Shown here: positions 9,241-17,236 of the stretch, one piece after another
Numbering within the stretch: position 1 is the first letter of the stretch
Layout: each line of letters opens with the position of its first letter
Assembly: GCF_014023275.1 (NCBI RefSeq)
Contig: NZ_CP054698.1
Coordinates: forward strand, 3,968,001 to 4,032,000
Direction: 5' to 3'
Length of the DNA: 64,000 bases
From: Nostoc edaphicum CCNP1411
GTDB taxonomy: Bacteria > Cyanobacteriota > Cyanobacteriia > Cyanobacteriales > Nostocaceae
Program-made: the position numbers and the translations under genes
The notes under the pieces: model-generated
Told to the model about the DNA's origin: nothing
The model's input: the letters and a program-made list of their open reading frames with translations, nothing else
Database searches by the model: none

Positions 9241-9421
9241 TTGACAATTAAATTGTGAAATATCTGGCATTTGACATCTAATTTGTGAATACCAACTTGG
9301 ATGGGTATAACTTTTTTAAATAGCAAAACCCCTGACATAATCCTTGCTATATCAGGAGTTTAGGCATTTGAAATTTTGCGACAATATTTTGTTAAATTGA
9401 CAAATAATTAGTGAATGTACA
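9241..9421 (-). mobile_element. CAST left end with TnsB-type repeats and terminal TGTACA
   Basis: Three sites share a 19-bp pattern in one orientation: TTGACAATTAAATTGTGAA (9241-9259), TTGACATCTAATTTGTGAA (9271-9289) and TTGACAAATAATTAGTGAA (9397-9415). A weaker site lies at 9379-9397 (GCGACAATATTTTGTTAAA). The last strong site runs straight into TGTACA at 9416-9421, so the minus strand reads TGTACATTCACTAATTATT from the boundary inward. That is the form of V-K left ends known to me. The 5-bp target duplication would be TAAAG at 9422-9426, and its partner at the right end lies outside the window. Confidence 0.8.
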
Positions 9422-9494
9422 TAAAGCATAACATTGCCGCAACGGCAAGCTTATGGGTAAAGTCACACTCCAATCCTTGACGTAGATAGGGTGT

Positions 9495-9722
9495 TTGCTT
9501 TCTCGTTTTAGTATTTTCTGTAAGCAAAAAGCCATATTACTTTCTCAAAATGCTTGATTGCTTTCTCATTTCAGTAGATTCAGCAAGCAAAAAGCCATAT
9601 TGCTTTCTCAAAATGCTTGATTGCTTTCTCATTTCGGTAGATTCAGCAAGCAAACTGGAAATTGCTGGCTCACTTCGGTAGATTCCGCAAGTAAACTGGA
9701 GTTTGCTTTCTCATTTCGCTAA
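9495..9722. repeat. 63-bp tandem repeat with shorter variant units
   Basis: Two units of 63 bp begin at 9495 and 9558 with TTGCTTTCTC and include GCAAGCAAAAAGCCATATT. From 9621 the unit shortens to about 40 bp (start TTGCTTTCTC or TTGCTGGCTC, end GCAAACTGGA). There are about four to five copies with internal drift. There is no spacer/repeat alternation, so this is not a CRISPR array. It lies about 75 bp outside the transposon boundary. Confidence 0.8.
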
Positions 9723-9778
9723 CAAGATTTTTCCATTGACTTCATAACTTCTAAATTCTGTTGTATTTTAATCGAAAC

Positions 9779-10025
9779 AGAATTCAGGAGTCAGGAGCCA
9801 GAATGGGCTAAACGCCCCGCTACTGCTAACAGAATGAATCCAGGGTATTTTTGCACTCTCACTAAATCTGCATTAGTGGTCAACAAGACAGTGGCGGATC
9901 TGAATCCCCCACTAATAGCGTAGCGTTGAGTCCGCGTTCACTTTTAGCGTCTCGTAGAGAGCATCTTCATTCTGACTCCTGTTAGCGGATAGCTAAGGTT
10001 TAGCCCATTCTGACTTCTGAATTCT
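9779..10025. repeat. Palindromic dispersed repeat with AGAATTC ends
   Basis: Inverted ends (AGAATTCAGGAGTCAGGAG and TTCTGACTTCTGAATTCT) enclose gggctaaacgcccc-type hairpins and the cyanobacterial gcgtctcgtagagagc repeat. Related copies occur at 19885-20051, 28885-29080 and 32742-32912. No coding capacity. Confidence 0.7.
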
Positions 10026-10163
10026 TCTTCAATTAATTTTTTAATTTTTTTGCTCATATCATACAACTTATACGCTATTCAACCGTTTGCTCAAACATGA
10101 TTTCTAACACTAAGATGTAATGCTAACAAGAATTAACAAATTAAATAAAACCAAGTGAAATAA

Positions 10164-10567
10164 ATGGCTAATACTGTTGATAATGCCTTTACCGCTGGTT
10201 CTTTTAGCAGCCTTGTCAATGCAATCAAGGCTGCTAATCTGATAGATACTCTCAAAGGTGTTGACTCGTTTATCGCCTCTGCATCCACAGATCAAGCTTT
10301 TGCAAAGCTTCCAGCAGATACTGTAGAGACATTGCTTAACAATATTAATAAGCTTCAGGAACTCCTGACCTATCACGTTGTTTCTGGCAAGATAATGCCC
10401 ATAAAGCCGATTGAAGGTTCAAGTTTGAAAATTGATCCTTTCCATAATGTGAACGTAGATTATACCCCACAGTCTCAAAACCCAATGCTGTTGATGATAA
10501 CGGTGTCATCCACATCATTGTTGATTCCTCAGGTAACAAATGTATAGATAACGAATCATGTGTGTGA
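10164..10567 (+). pseudogene. Frameshifted fasciclin (FAS1) domain gene
   Basis: The first frame reads AGSFSSLVNAIKAANLIDTL, then STDQAFAKLP and LLTYHVVSGKIM, the typical order of a single FAS1 domain. After about residue 105 the similarity is lost and the frame stops near 10547. The missing end (NAVDDNGVIHIIVDSSG) is in another frame starting at 10484 and ending at a TGA at 10565-10567. One indel between about 10430 and 10484 explains this. The usual FAPTDEAF is changed to ASASTDQAF. An intact FAS1 protein would be about 134 residues and usually exported or cell-surface. Sequencing error is the alternative. Confidence 0.75.
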
Positions 10568-10656
10568 GCTAGAAACTATTTATAGTAACTACTTCACAAG
10601 TGTCTAGATATATTTTAAGTAACTCAATCAAGTTAAATGTTATACCTCTCTCCTCA

Positions 10657-10973
10657 GAGGATGTTTTAAAAGTGTTTGGCTGTAATTTTAGGCGCTTGTT
10701 GATCCCCCCAACCCCCCTTAAAAAGCTACGTGTACACACATCTTGGTAATGAAGCGCAAACCCTTGATTTACCCCCCTTAATCCCCCCGATGCATTGGGG
10801 GGAAATATCCGGTTCTCCCCCTTTGCAAGGGGGAGTTAGAGGGGGTGAAAAGTACTTGTGTATACACCGTAGCCCTTAAAAAGGGGAGTCTCTAAAATTC
10901 CCCCAATTTATCGGGGGATTTAGGGGGATCTAAAACGTTTTACTACCGACTAGAGAACTTTTAAAACATCCTC
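10657..10973. mobile_element. MITE family A containing a MITE family B copy
   Basis: The outer inverted ends are GAGGATGTTTTAAAAGT and ACTTTTAAAACATCCTC. An inner element at 10725-10873 (GCTACGTGTACACACA ... CACCGTAGC) is flanked by the perfect 9-bp duplication CCTTAAAAA (10716-10724 and 10874-10882). The outer element split a palindrome: ACCTCTCTCCTC lies to its left and GAGGAGAGAGGT to its right. Confidence 0.8.
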
Positions 10974-11219
10974 TAAGAGGAGAGAGGTTTCTTTTATTCA
11001 AAACAACAATTGTTTGAATTCAGGTATTGGCAACGCTTAAAATGTATAAGATAAATATATAACGTTTGAGTTTGTTGCAAAAGTTTAAAAACTTGAGAGT
11101 AACTCTGGGATTTCGTATAACTTTAAGCAAGTAAAATGCTATTATCACAACAACAGTTATAAGATTGCATATATTTATAAAAGTTAAAGTTCATGATTTC
11201 GGAGCAGGGTTTTTGTCCT

Positions 11220-13532
11220 ATGGTCAAGCGATCGCTCCAAGCATCAATCACTGGAATTCAACAGGCTAAAAGAGCATTTACTCTCAAGGGGTGGACACAA
11301 GACAATCTAGCAGCAGAAGTCAACCTCAAGACTAGACAACCAATTTGGCGGTTTTTCAGTGGTCGTCCGGTTGAGCGTCATACCTTTATTGAAATTTGTT
11401 TGATTTTGCAACTGAATTGGCGGGAGATTGCTACCAATCCGCCGGCAGAATTCTTGGAACTAGAAGAATACACCCAACCTCCTGTGCTAGATGTTGATAT
11501 ATTAGTGCAACAGGTGCGATCGCAACGCTTCGACAAAATTCAAGACCAGTGTGGTATTTTGCAGTTATTGGATATCAGCCGTCCTGTTGCGATCGATGAC
11601 ATATATGTAGATGTGAATATTTTGGAGGAAATTGCCAGTCAACAGTGGTTAGAAATCACCGAACTGCAAAAACTTGATCCTAAAGAATTTGACCGTTTTG
11701 GCTTAGGTGAAATTGGCTTAAACCAGATACCTGGTACACAGGCAGTTGAAACACACTCCAAGCTCAGGGTGCTAGGCAAACCAGGAGTAGGTAAAACCAC
11801 CTTTTTGCAACATCTCGCCATTCAGTGTAACCAAGGCGCATTTGCGGCAAATCATGTGCCGATATTTATCACACTGAGAAACTTTGCCCAAGAGTATAAG
11901 ATTACCAACGACTTCAGCCTATTAAAGTACATCCGCCAGGAGTTTATCACATCCGGAATTTCAGATCCCTCAGTCATCGAAACCTTGTTTAGTGCAGGCA
12001 GAGTGTTATTGTTGCTTGATGGCATGGATGAAATTCTTAACCAACAAAGCAATGCTGTCTTAAGCGAAATTCGTAGATTTTCAGAGAAGTATCACAAAAA
12101 TAAATTGGTAGCCACCTGTCGAACAGCATCTCAAAGACTTAGACTCAGAGGCTTTACCGATGTTGAAATTGCCCCATTTACCTCAGAACAAATCCAAGCC
12201 TTCGCTCAAAAATGGTTTGTGGCCTTTAGCAAGACCAACACTCAAGATGGTCAAGCACAGTCCGCTGAGTTTATTCAGAAGCTAGACTTAGCTGAAAACT
12301 GGCAATTTCGCCAACTCGTCGTCACACCCCTATTTCTGCATCTTGCCTGCTGGGTGTTTCACGGTCAAGAAAAATTTCCGACTAAGCGGACTGACTTTTA
12401 TAAGCAAGGTTTAGACCTTCTATTGGGTAAATGGGATGAAGCTAAAGGTATTGAACGAGATAACATTTACCGAGGATTTTTATTACCACAAAAGCTTAAA
12501 TTATTGAGTCAGATTGCAGCCGCGACATTTGAGGAAGGTCAGTACTTTTTTGAGCAACGCATCGTTGAGCAATATATTGGTGACTATATTCAGAATTTGA
12601 CCAATGTGCCAATGGATGCAGACGAACTGCAAATAGAAAGCGAAGCAGCGCTGAAGGCAATCGAGGCTCAACATGGGCTATTAGCAGAACGGGCGCGGGG
12701 AATTTTTTCTTTCTCCTATCTGGCCTTTCAAGAATACTTCACAGCCAGGAAAATCGTTGCCAGCCATAACCTAGAGGCATTTGGGCAAGCACTCGCAGGT
12801 CTGGTCAGTCATATCACCGACCCGCACTGGCGCGAAATCTTCTTATTAACCGCCACCATGCTTCGGAGTGCAGACTCTTTAGTACAGTTGATGAAGCAAC
12901 AGATTGATGCACTAGTTGCCCAAGACGCTTATTTACAAGAGTTTTTAGCATGGGCTAGCCAAAAATCTCGCAGTATTCCCACCCAAACAAAAGATGCGAC
13001 AGTTCGAGCATTTTACCTCGCCTTGAGTCGGACTCCTCACGTAGCTCCCCACTTTGCTCTAGCTAGCAGCCTCGACCAAGGCATGTTTCTGGATGCCGCA
13101 TTAGATGACCTGCTGCTGGAGTGTGCAATTGATGGGAACCAGGATTTTGCCCACATCCACGCCTGTGGAGATGCTCTGTCAATCATTCTAGGCATTGTTC
13201 TAGATGTTGGACTCCATAAATCCCTACAACAACTCTCTGACCAATTTCCAAATTCTCGTCAAAGTCAAGAACGGTTTCAGCTATGGTTGCAGACAAACTA
13301 TTCAGCCTGGGCTGAACAGTTAAAAAAGACGATCATTAATTATCGCAACATTAACCACCAGTGGCAGTTTAGTACTGAACAACAGCAAGTGTTACAATAT
13401 TACTACGATGCTAATCAGTTACTACTCGATTGCCTGCATAGCAATTGTGAAGTAACCGCCGCTATCAGGCAAGAAATTGAAGCCACCTTATTGTTGCCTC
13501 AGAAGGAACTTGAGGATAGGGAATGGCAATAG
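11220..13532 (+). CDS. HTH-NACHT NTPase, probable antiviral/conflict STAND protein
   Basis: The protein has 770 residues from the ATG at 11220, which is preceded by a ggag ribosome-site core; an in-frame ATG at 11193 would add nine residues. Residues 1-80 form a Cro-like helix-turn-helix (GWTQDNLAAEVNLKTRQPIW). The NACHT domain follows with Walker A GKPGVGKTT (186-194) and Walker B LLLLDGMDE around Asp267. The rest is helical and includes FSYLAFQEYFTARKI, typical of the NACHT helical domains. Bacterial NACHT proteins are established phage-defence factors, but activity of this one is not shown. It stands alone between two MITE clusters, consistent with an accessory gene. Confidence 0.85.
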   Translation: MVKRSLQASITGIQQAKRAFTLKGWTQDNLAAEVNLKTRQPIWRFFSGRPVERHTFIEICLILQLNWREIATNPPAEFLELEEYTQPPVLDVDILVQQVRSQRFDKIQDQCGILQLLDISRPVAIDDIYVDVNILEEIASQQWLEITELQKLDPKEFDRFGLGEIGLNQIPGTQAVETHSKLRVLGKPGVGKTTFLQHLAIQCNQGAFAANHVPIFITLRNFAQEYKITNDFSLLKYIRQEFITSGISDPSVIETLFSAGRVLLLLDGMDEILNQQSNAVLSEIRRFSEKYHKNKLVATCRTASQRLRLRGFTDVEIAPFTSEQIQAFAQKWFVAFSKTNTQDGQAQSAEFIQKLDLAENWQFRQLVVTPLFLHLACWVFHGQEKFPTKRTDFYKQGLDLLLGKWDEAKGIERDNIYRGFLLPQKLKLLSQIAAATFEEGQYFFEQRIVEQYIGDYIQNLTNVPMDADELQIESEAALKAIEAQHGLLAERARGIFSFSYLAFQEYFTARKIVASHNLEAFGQALAGLVSHITDPHWREIFLLTATMLRSADSLVQLMKQQIDALVAQDAYLQEFLAWASQKSRSIPTQTKDATVRAFYLALSRTPHVAPHFALASSLDQGMFLDAALDDLLLECAIDGNQDFAHIHACGDALSIILGIVLDVGLHKSLQQLSDQFPNSRQSQERFQLWLQTNYSAWAEQLKKTIINYRNINHQWQFSTEQQQVLQYYYDANQLLLDCLHSNCEVTAAIRQEIEATLLLPQKELEDREWQ

Positions 13533-13552
13533 TTCTATTTGTTAACTCTTTA

Positions 13553-14052
13553 AAGGATGTTTTAAAAGTGGTTGGTTGTAATTTTAGGCACTTGTCAATC
13601 CCCTCAACCCCTCTTTTTTAGGCTACGGTGTATACACAAATTGAATTACCCCCCTTAATCCCCCGATGCATTGGGGGGAAAAATAAATCTAGTTCCCTCC
13701 CCTTTGCAAGGGGCTACGGTGTACACAGAAGTCTGATAACCCAGCCCCACAACGTTTAGATCCCCCCTAACCCCCCTTAAAAAAGGGGGGAACTAGAATT
13801 AAAGTCCCCCTTTTTAAGGGGGATTTAGGGGGATCAAACGACATTTTGCACCTAGCACAAAGATGTGTGTACACCGTAGTTTGCAAGGGGAGGGTTAGGG
13901 TGGGGTAAAACCTTGATTAATCAGCTATTTCAGACTTGTGTATGCACAGTAGCCTTTTTGAGGGGGAAATCCTAAAAGTCCCCCTTAAAAAGAGGGATTT
14001 AAGGGGATCTAAAACGTTTTGCTACCGACTAGAGGACTTTTAAAACATCCCC
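13553..14052. mobile_element. Three-level nested MITE
   Basis: Level 1 is family A with 3-bp duplication TTA (13550-13552 and 14053-14055) and ends AAGGATGTTTTAAAAGT / ACTTTTAAAACATCCCC. Level 2 is family B at 13622-13953 with near-duplicated flanks CTTTTTTAG and CTTTTTGAG. Level 3 is a further family B element at 13713-13880 inside level 2, with perfect 9-bp duplication TTGCAAGGG (13704-13712 and 13881-13889). No coding sequence is present. Confidence 0.8.
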
Positions 14053-14293
14053 TTACAGATGAAGCAGAAATTTTTGTAATTTGTAAAGCTTTCCTACGTT
14101 TTGTGTCGTAATTAATCAACTCATTTAGGAAATCAAACAACACTTGCTCATAGTATAAGAACATAACCTAGTAATTTTAAGCCTTAAGTGGTTTTCTGCT
14201 ACTTTTTATTTGACCTATTCGGTTCTCTGCTCTCCTTAAGACTAAGGATTTTTTAGATCACTTTGCACTTAAGCCTTAATCGCAGGTCTTATT

Positions 14294-14749
14294 ATGAATT
14301 TAATCAATGACTTTTGCTTGGCAGTTGGGATACTTAAAGGTGTACAAGTACTTGTTGTAGACAACGATCGCGATAGTAGAGATTTGTACGCATTTTTACT
14401 CAAAGACCTGAGCGCAAATGTGATTACCGCCGGTTCAGTAAAAGAAGCTTTAGAAACCCTGAGTTGGTTTACACCCAACATCATTGTCTGTGAAATTAGG
14501 TTTTTCGGTGAAAGTATTTATACATTGCTCAACACATTGAGTGCTATGGAAGCAGATAATGGTAATCATATTCCAATCATTGTGACTTCGACATCTACCA
14601 CAGGTACTCATGACCAAATTCCAGATGTAGAGTTTGAAGAATATTTACTTAAACCATTCGACCTGGACAAATTTATTTCCATAATTTGGAATCAAATACA
14701 GAAAAATATGGCGGAAAATCTTCTCCACGATGTACTAGTTTTACAGTAG
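14294..14749 (+). CDS. Receiver-domain protein with Asp-to-Glu phospho-site change
   Basis: This is a stand-alone response-regulator receiver of 151 residues. VLVVDNDRDSRDLY supplies the acidic pocket. The beta-3 strand reads IIVCEIRFFG, with Glu67 where the phosphorylated Asp normally sits. The conserved Thr/Ser (VTSTS) and Lys (LLKPF) are present. A Glu at this position often mimics the phosphorylated state, so the protein may be constitutively active rather than a phosphorelay component; that is inference. About 16 extra residues precede the usual domain start. No histidine kinase gene is adjacent. Confidence 0.8.
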   Translation: MNLINDFCLAVGILKGVQVLVVDNDRDSRDLYAFLLKDLSANVITAGSVKEALETLSWFTPNIIVCEIRFFGESIYTLLNTLSAMEADNGNHIPIIVTSTSTTGTHDQIPDVEFEEYLLKPFDLDKFISIIWNQIQKNMAENLLHDVLVLQ

Positions 14750-14814
14750 TAGATCAGTTTAAGTATCGTAAAGGAGGCAGGAGGCAAAAGGAGTAAATCA
14801 TTACGACCCCTTGA

Positions 14815-15180
14815 ACTCTCGCAAGGAAGCGGGAAGCTGACGCATGTTACTATATTGGTGAAAATGTGGGTGTTATTTCTTATGGAACTTCAATCATTAA
14901 TCTAGATATATATCCACCACCAGATTTAGTTATTGAAGTTGCGAATACTTCACTTGCTGATGATCAAGGTGAAAAACAGCTTTTGTACGAAGATTTAGGA
15001 GTGAAAGAATACTGGATTTTAAATGTCCAGAATGTCCAAGTTATGGCTTTTGCCATTGAGAACCAAGGTAGTAGGCGAATTACAGAATCTCAGGTATTAG
15101 CAGGATTAGCATTACGACAGATTCGCCAAATAAATCAAAGTCAAGTTGGTGCTTGGTTACTAACCCAATTTCAGCAATAA
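14815..15180 (+). pseudogene. N-terminally truncated Uma2-family (DUF820) nuclease gene
   Basis: Uma2-type core segments are visible: READACYYIGE, PPPDLVIEVA and VKEYWILNV. This matches the conserved PD-(D/E)xK-like region of Uma2 proteins. The frame is open back only to a TGA at 14812, and no ATG precedes the core. The N-terminal 60-70 residues of the family are therefore missing. A GTG at 14866 is the only start-like codon and lies after the first conserved segment. It is most likely a decaying remnant. Confidence 0.7.
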
Positions 15181-15438
15181 TTACAAACTGCCTTGGGAAT
15201 AGGGAAAAGGATACAGAGCAACTAATCCCTGATTGCACCATAGCAATCCTATTAAATTTGTGAGAATTGCAAGCCGTAGAATCTCACGAATGGTTCAGGA
15301 TTGCACTAATACATTGTGGCTAAAGTCACCCATTCAGGTGAAGACATACAGAAATACTAATGCCTAGTATGAAGGAAGATTAAGCAAATATGAAGCACAC
15401 TATAGGAATCCGCTTTGATTCCTGAAATTATTTACGTA

Positions 15439-15635
15439 GGGAGGGAACAGGGAACAGGGAATAGGGAACAGGGAAGAAGGAATAAAAGTGTACTGAGTTT
15501 TTTTCAAATCAAATACGAGTCCTATATGCGTCTAGTACAGTACGGCGGAAATAAACCACCCATTCCCAATCAACAAAACCCTTACGCTGTCTTCATTTTT
15601 AATTTTTAATTTTTAATTCCGCCTTGCGGTACTAG
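15439..15635. repeat. Heptanucleotide repeats and a 104-bp inverted-repeat element
   Basis: Positions 15439-15478 repeat gggaaca/gggaata, a typical cyanobacterial short tandem repeat. Positions 15532-15635 form an element with inverted ends CTAGTACAGTACGGCGGAA and TTCCGCCTTGCGGTACTAG. The short open frame spanning both is repeat-derived. The rest of 15181-15748 shows no gene. Confidence 0.65.
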
Positions 15636-15748
15636 TTGTTTCTTCACTCATAAAAATTTAATCCTAAAGCTTTAACAACCCCGTATTCTCAATTTGTTCT
15701 CTAACTAAAAGCTACTCTTATATAACAAGATTTACAGGCTTCTTTAAC

Positions 15749-17218
15749 ATGGCTACGCACATAGAAATTCCGGTTATTGGCAAAGTTAAGTATCCATTAC
15801 GCTGGCTGATGGGGCTGATGGCAGGGGGTGCTTTGGTTGTAGGTACAGTTACAACCTATACCTTGGTAAATCAAGGGACAAACAAAGAAGATATTGCTCA
15901 ATTAACTGTGCCAGTGGCAGCACAAAATGTGACATTGCGGATTACAGCTAGTGGCAAAGTCGTACCAGTTCAGAGCGTAAATATTAGTCCGAAGAACCCC
16001 GGTGTGCTGTCGCAATTATACGTGGAACAAGGCGATCGCATTCAACAAGGGCAAATTCTCGCCCGGATGGATAGTGCCAGCATCGAAGCTCAAAGGAGCC
16101 AGTACCGTGCCAACTTAGCCCAAAGTCAAGCACAGCTAGCCCAAGCCGTTGCTGGTAGTCGTCCTCAAGAAATCGCTCAATCTAGGGCGCGATTAGCACA
16201 AGCACAAGCCCAACTAGCTGCGGCTAAGGCTGGTAATCGTCCTCAAGAGATTGCTCAATCTCAATCACAAGTGGATGCAGCTCAAGCAAGGGTGAATTAC
16301 ACCGGTGAACAGGTAAAGCGTTATCAATACTTGTATAAAGAGGGAGCAGAGAGAAAACAATTACTCGATCAAGCCATCAGCGACGACAAAAGTGCTAGAG
16401 CTAGTCTAGAAGAAGCTAAAAAACGATTGTCATTAGTCCAAAGTGGCACTCGGACTGAGGAAATCGACCAACGCCAAGCCGCTGTGAATGAAGCACGAGC
16501 AGCATTGGTACTGTTAGAAGATGGCACCCGTTCTGAAGAAATTGTCCAGCGTCAAGCCGCTGTTGCATCCGCTGAGGCTCAATTGAAGGGTGTGCAAGTG
16601 CAGTTAGATGAGACTATTATTCGCGCTCCTCTTTCGGGAATTGTTACCCAAAAATATGCTGATCCAGGGGCATTTGTCACACCGACAACCTCTGCTTCTG
16701 CTAGTGCGTCAGCAACTTCTAGTTCAATTGTCGCCGTAGCAAGGGGTTTAGAAGTATTAGCTCAAGTTCCCGAAGCCGATATTGGCAGAATTAAGCAGGG
16801 ACAGCAGGTGGAAATTGTCGCCGATGCCTATCCCGATCAAGTTTTTAAAGGTAAAGTGCGCCTGATTGCTCCCGAAGCAGTGGTGGAACAAGGTGTAACA
16901 TCCTTCCAGGTGCGGGTTAGTCTCGATACTGGCACAGATAAACTGCGTTCTGGCTTAAATGTGGATCTGACTTTCTTGGGCGATCGCGTTAATAATGCCT
17001 TAGTGTTACCAACGGTGTCAATCGTCACCGAAAAGGGTCAAACTGGGGTACTCATACCAGATGCAAACAATAAACCCCAGTTCCGCGAAGTTACAATTGG
17101 GGCGCAAATTCAAGACCAAACTCAGATTTTAGGGGGAATTAAAGAAGGCGATCGCGTTTTTGTGAACCCACCTAAAGACTACAAAATTGAAAAGGCGAAA
17201 GAACAGAATAATTCGTAA
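15749..17218 (+). CDS. HlyD-type periplasmic adaptor (membrane fusion protein)
   Basis: The protein has 489 residues. One membrane anchor lies near residues 17-40 (WLMGLMAGGALVVGTVTTY). A biotinyl-lipoyl-like half follows (GKVVPVQSVNISPKNPGVL), then a long Ala/Gln-rich coiled coil containing the duplicated segments RPQEIAQS and RTEEIDQRQ, a second lipoyl half (IRAPLSGIVTQKYADPGAF) and beta-barrel domains. Such adaptors link an inner-membrane transporter to an outer-membrane channel. The MacB-type permease gene starts 18 bases downstream, so the pair forms an operon. No ATPase gene follows, so the ATP-binding subunit must be encoded elsewhere. Substrate unknown. Confidence 0.9.
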   Translation: MATHIEIPVIGKVKYPLRWLMGLMAGGALVVGTVTTYTLVNQGTNKEDIAQLTVPVAAQNVTLRITASGKVVPVQSVNISPKNPGVLSQLYVEQGDRIQQGQILARMDSASIEAQRSQYRANLAQSQAQLAQAVAGSRPQEIAQSRARLAQAQAQLAAAKAGNRPQEIAQSQSQVDAAQARVNYTGEQVKRYQYLYKEGAERKQLLDQAISDDKSARASLEEAKKRLSLVQSGTRTEEIDQRQAAVNEARAALVLLEDGTRSEEIVQRQAAVASAEAQLKGVQVQLDETIIRAPLSGIVTQKYADPGAFVTPTTSASASASATSSSIVAVARGLEVLAQVPEADIGRIKQGQQVEIVADAYPDQVFKGKVRLIAPEAVVEQGVTSFQVRVSLDTGTDKLRSGLNVDLTFLGDRVNNALVLPTVSIVTEKGQTGVLIPDANNKPQFREVTIGAQIQDQTQILGGIKEGDRVFVNPPKDYKIEKAKEQNNS

Positions 17219-17236
17219 TTAGTAATTGTTTAAAAC

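Larger units (their letters stand above)
1..9421 (-). mobile_element. Partial type V-K CRISPR-associated transposon (left-end part)
   Basis: The stretch carries the complete tnsB-tnsC-tniQ core of a type V-K CAST and a transposon left end finishing at 9421. TniQ is only 171 residues and TnsC about 278, the sizes typical of V-K elements. From memory, the TniQ and TnsC sequences closely resemble those of the Scytonema hofmannii CAST. Genes beyond tniQ suggest restriction-modification cargo. The right end, Cas12k, tracrRNA and CRISPR array are not in the window and would be expected to the left of position 1. The layout is odd because the left end lies 5.4 kb from tnsB rather than directly beside it. 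That this end belongs to this tns operon is an inference from the shared repeat motif. Confidence 0.8.

Noticed and set aside
9076..9258. 60-residue frame before the transposon left end
   Set aside because: It covers a cyanobacterial dispersed repeat and ends inside the TnsB-type site at 9241.
9422..9560. tRNA gene as CAST attachment site
   Set aside because: No cloverleaf arms or GTTCGA-like T-loop on either strand.
15415..15609. 64-residue plus-strand frame
   Set aside because: Repeat-derived: heptanucleotide repeats followed by a 104-bp inverted-repeat element.
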